Below are positions 5,135-5,256 of a DNA stretch of 5,256 nucleotides, one piece after another (within the stretch, counting starts at the first letter, position 1; each line of letters starts with the position of its first letter). The translations under genes were made by a program, and so were the position numbers. The stretch is taken from NCBI GenBank assembly GCA_030613795.1, contig JAUWLG010000118.1, positions 1 to 5,256 on the forward strand, written 5' to 3'. Origin of the DNA: Helicobacteraceae bacterium (GTDB lineage: Bacteria; Campylobacterota; Campylobacteria; Campylobacterales; Sulfurimonadaceae). The notes below the pieces were generated by a model. It saw nothing but the letters and a program-made list of their open reading frames with translations. It was not told the origin of the DNA and did not search any database.

Positions 5135-5256
5135 ATGAAAAACAAAAAATTTATGTTCCTGGGTGCGCTGAGTGCTGTTGTAGCAGCAAGCCTCACCTTC
5201 AATACAACGCTTTTTGCCAAAGATAATGTGGCGAAAGCGCCTAGCGACAAACCAAC
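5135..5256 (+). CDS. Exported protein, N-terminal fragment (cut by window end)
   Basis: Forty complete codons are visible. They encode MKNKK, a hydrophobic stretch of about 15 residues and a small-residue cleavage region ending LFAK at 27-30, a typical Sec signal peptide with likely cleavage after Ala29. The following residues (KDNVAKAPSDKP) look like a hydrophilic linker. The ATG at 5135 has only a weak purine-rich sequence (AAGA at 5121-5124) ahead of it, but the promoter at 5071-5099 supports this start. Periplasmic proteases (for example S41 carboxy-terminal processing or HtrA types) can begin like this in the group, but nothing visible identifies the family. Confidence 0.75.
   Translation, partial: MKNKKFMFLGALSAVVAASLTFNTTLFAKDNVAKAPSDKP

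Noticed and set aside
5125..5226. 33-residue + strand frame with a cysteine cluster (CAECCC)
   Set aside because: It overlaps the signal-peptide gene in another frame. The cysteines come from reading the alanine/valine codons of the signal peptide out of frame.

Overview
The window most likely comes from a member of the Campylobacterota (a Sulfurimonas- or Sulfurovum-like sulfur/nitrogen-respiring marine or sediment bacterium). The reasons are the AT-rich promoters with good -10 but poor -35 boxes, a clpB whose promoter carries an HspR-type inverted repeat, and several small exported c-type cytochromes. Genus is inference; no rRNA or other marker gene is present.

Positions 1-1562 hold four short genes. 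On the + strand, 52-375 encodes a lipoprotein with one CxxCH heme motif at its C-terminus. It converges on three minus-strand genes, read in the order 1562-1023 (cytochrome c'-like monoheme protein), 985-629 (tetraheme cytochrome lipoprotein) and 555-412 (a 47-residue cysteine-containing protein). Three of the four carry CxxCH motifs and export signals, so this looks like a small periplasmic electron-transfer or redox-sensing cluster. Its substrate cannot be read from the sequence. The AT-rich gap 1563-1729 upstream of the c'-like gene contains several perfect palindromes.

Positions 1730-4306 (minus strand) are a full-length clpB disaggregase gene with both ATPase modules and the middle domain intact. 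Its promoter at 4339-4368 is close to the sigma-70 consensus and is overlapped by a HAIR-like inverted repeat, the expected operator of the heat-shock repressor HspR. A second palindrome lies just upstream.

Positions 4408-5070 carry no credible gene. They contain a dense series of imperfect and perfect inverted repeats (4529-4572, 4763-4836, 4849-4881, 4883-4927, 4982-5002) that look like one or more dispersed intergenic repeat elements. A good promoter at 5071-5099 then drives an exported protein starting at 5135 and cut off by the window end.

Most of the window is ordinary. The parts worth a second look are the structured intergenic block, the layout of the clpB operator, the small cysteine protein, and the odd C-terminal tail of the c'-like cytochrome.
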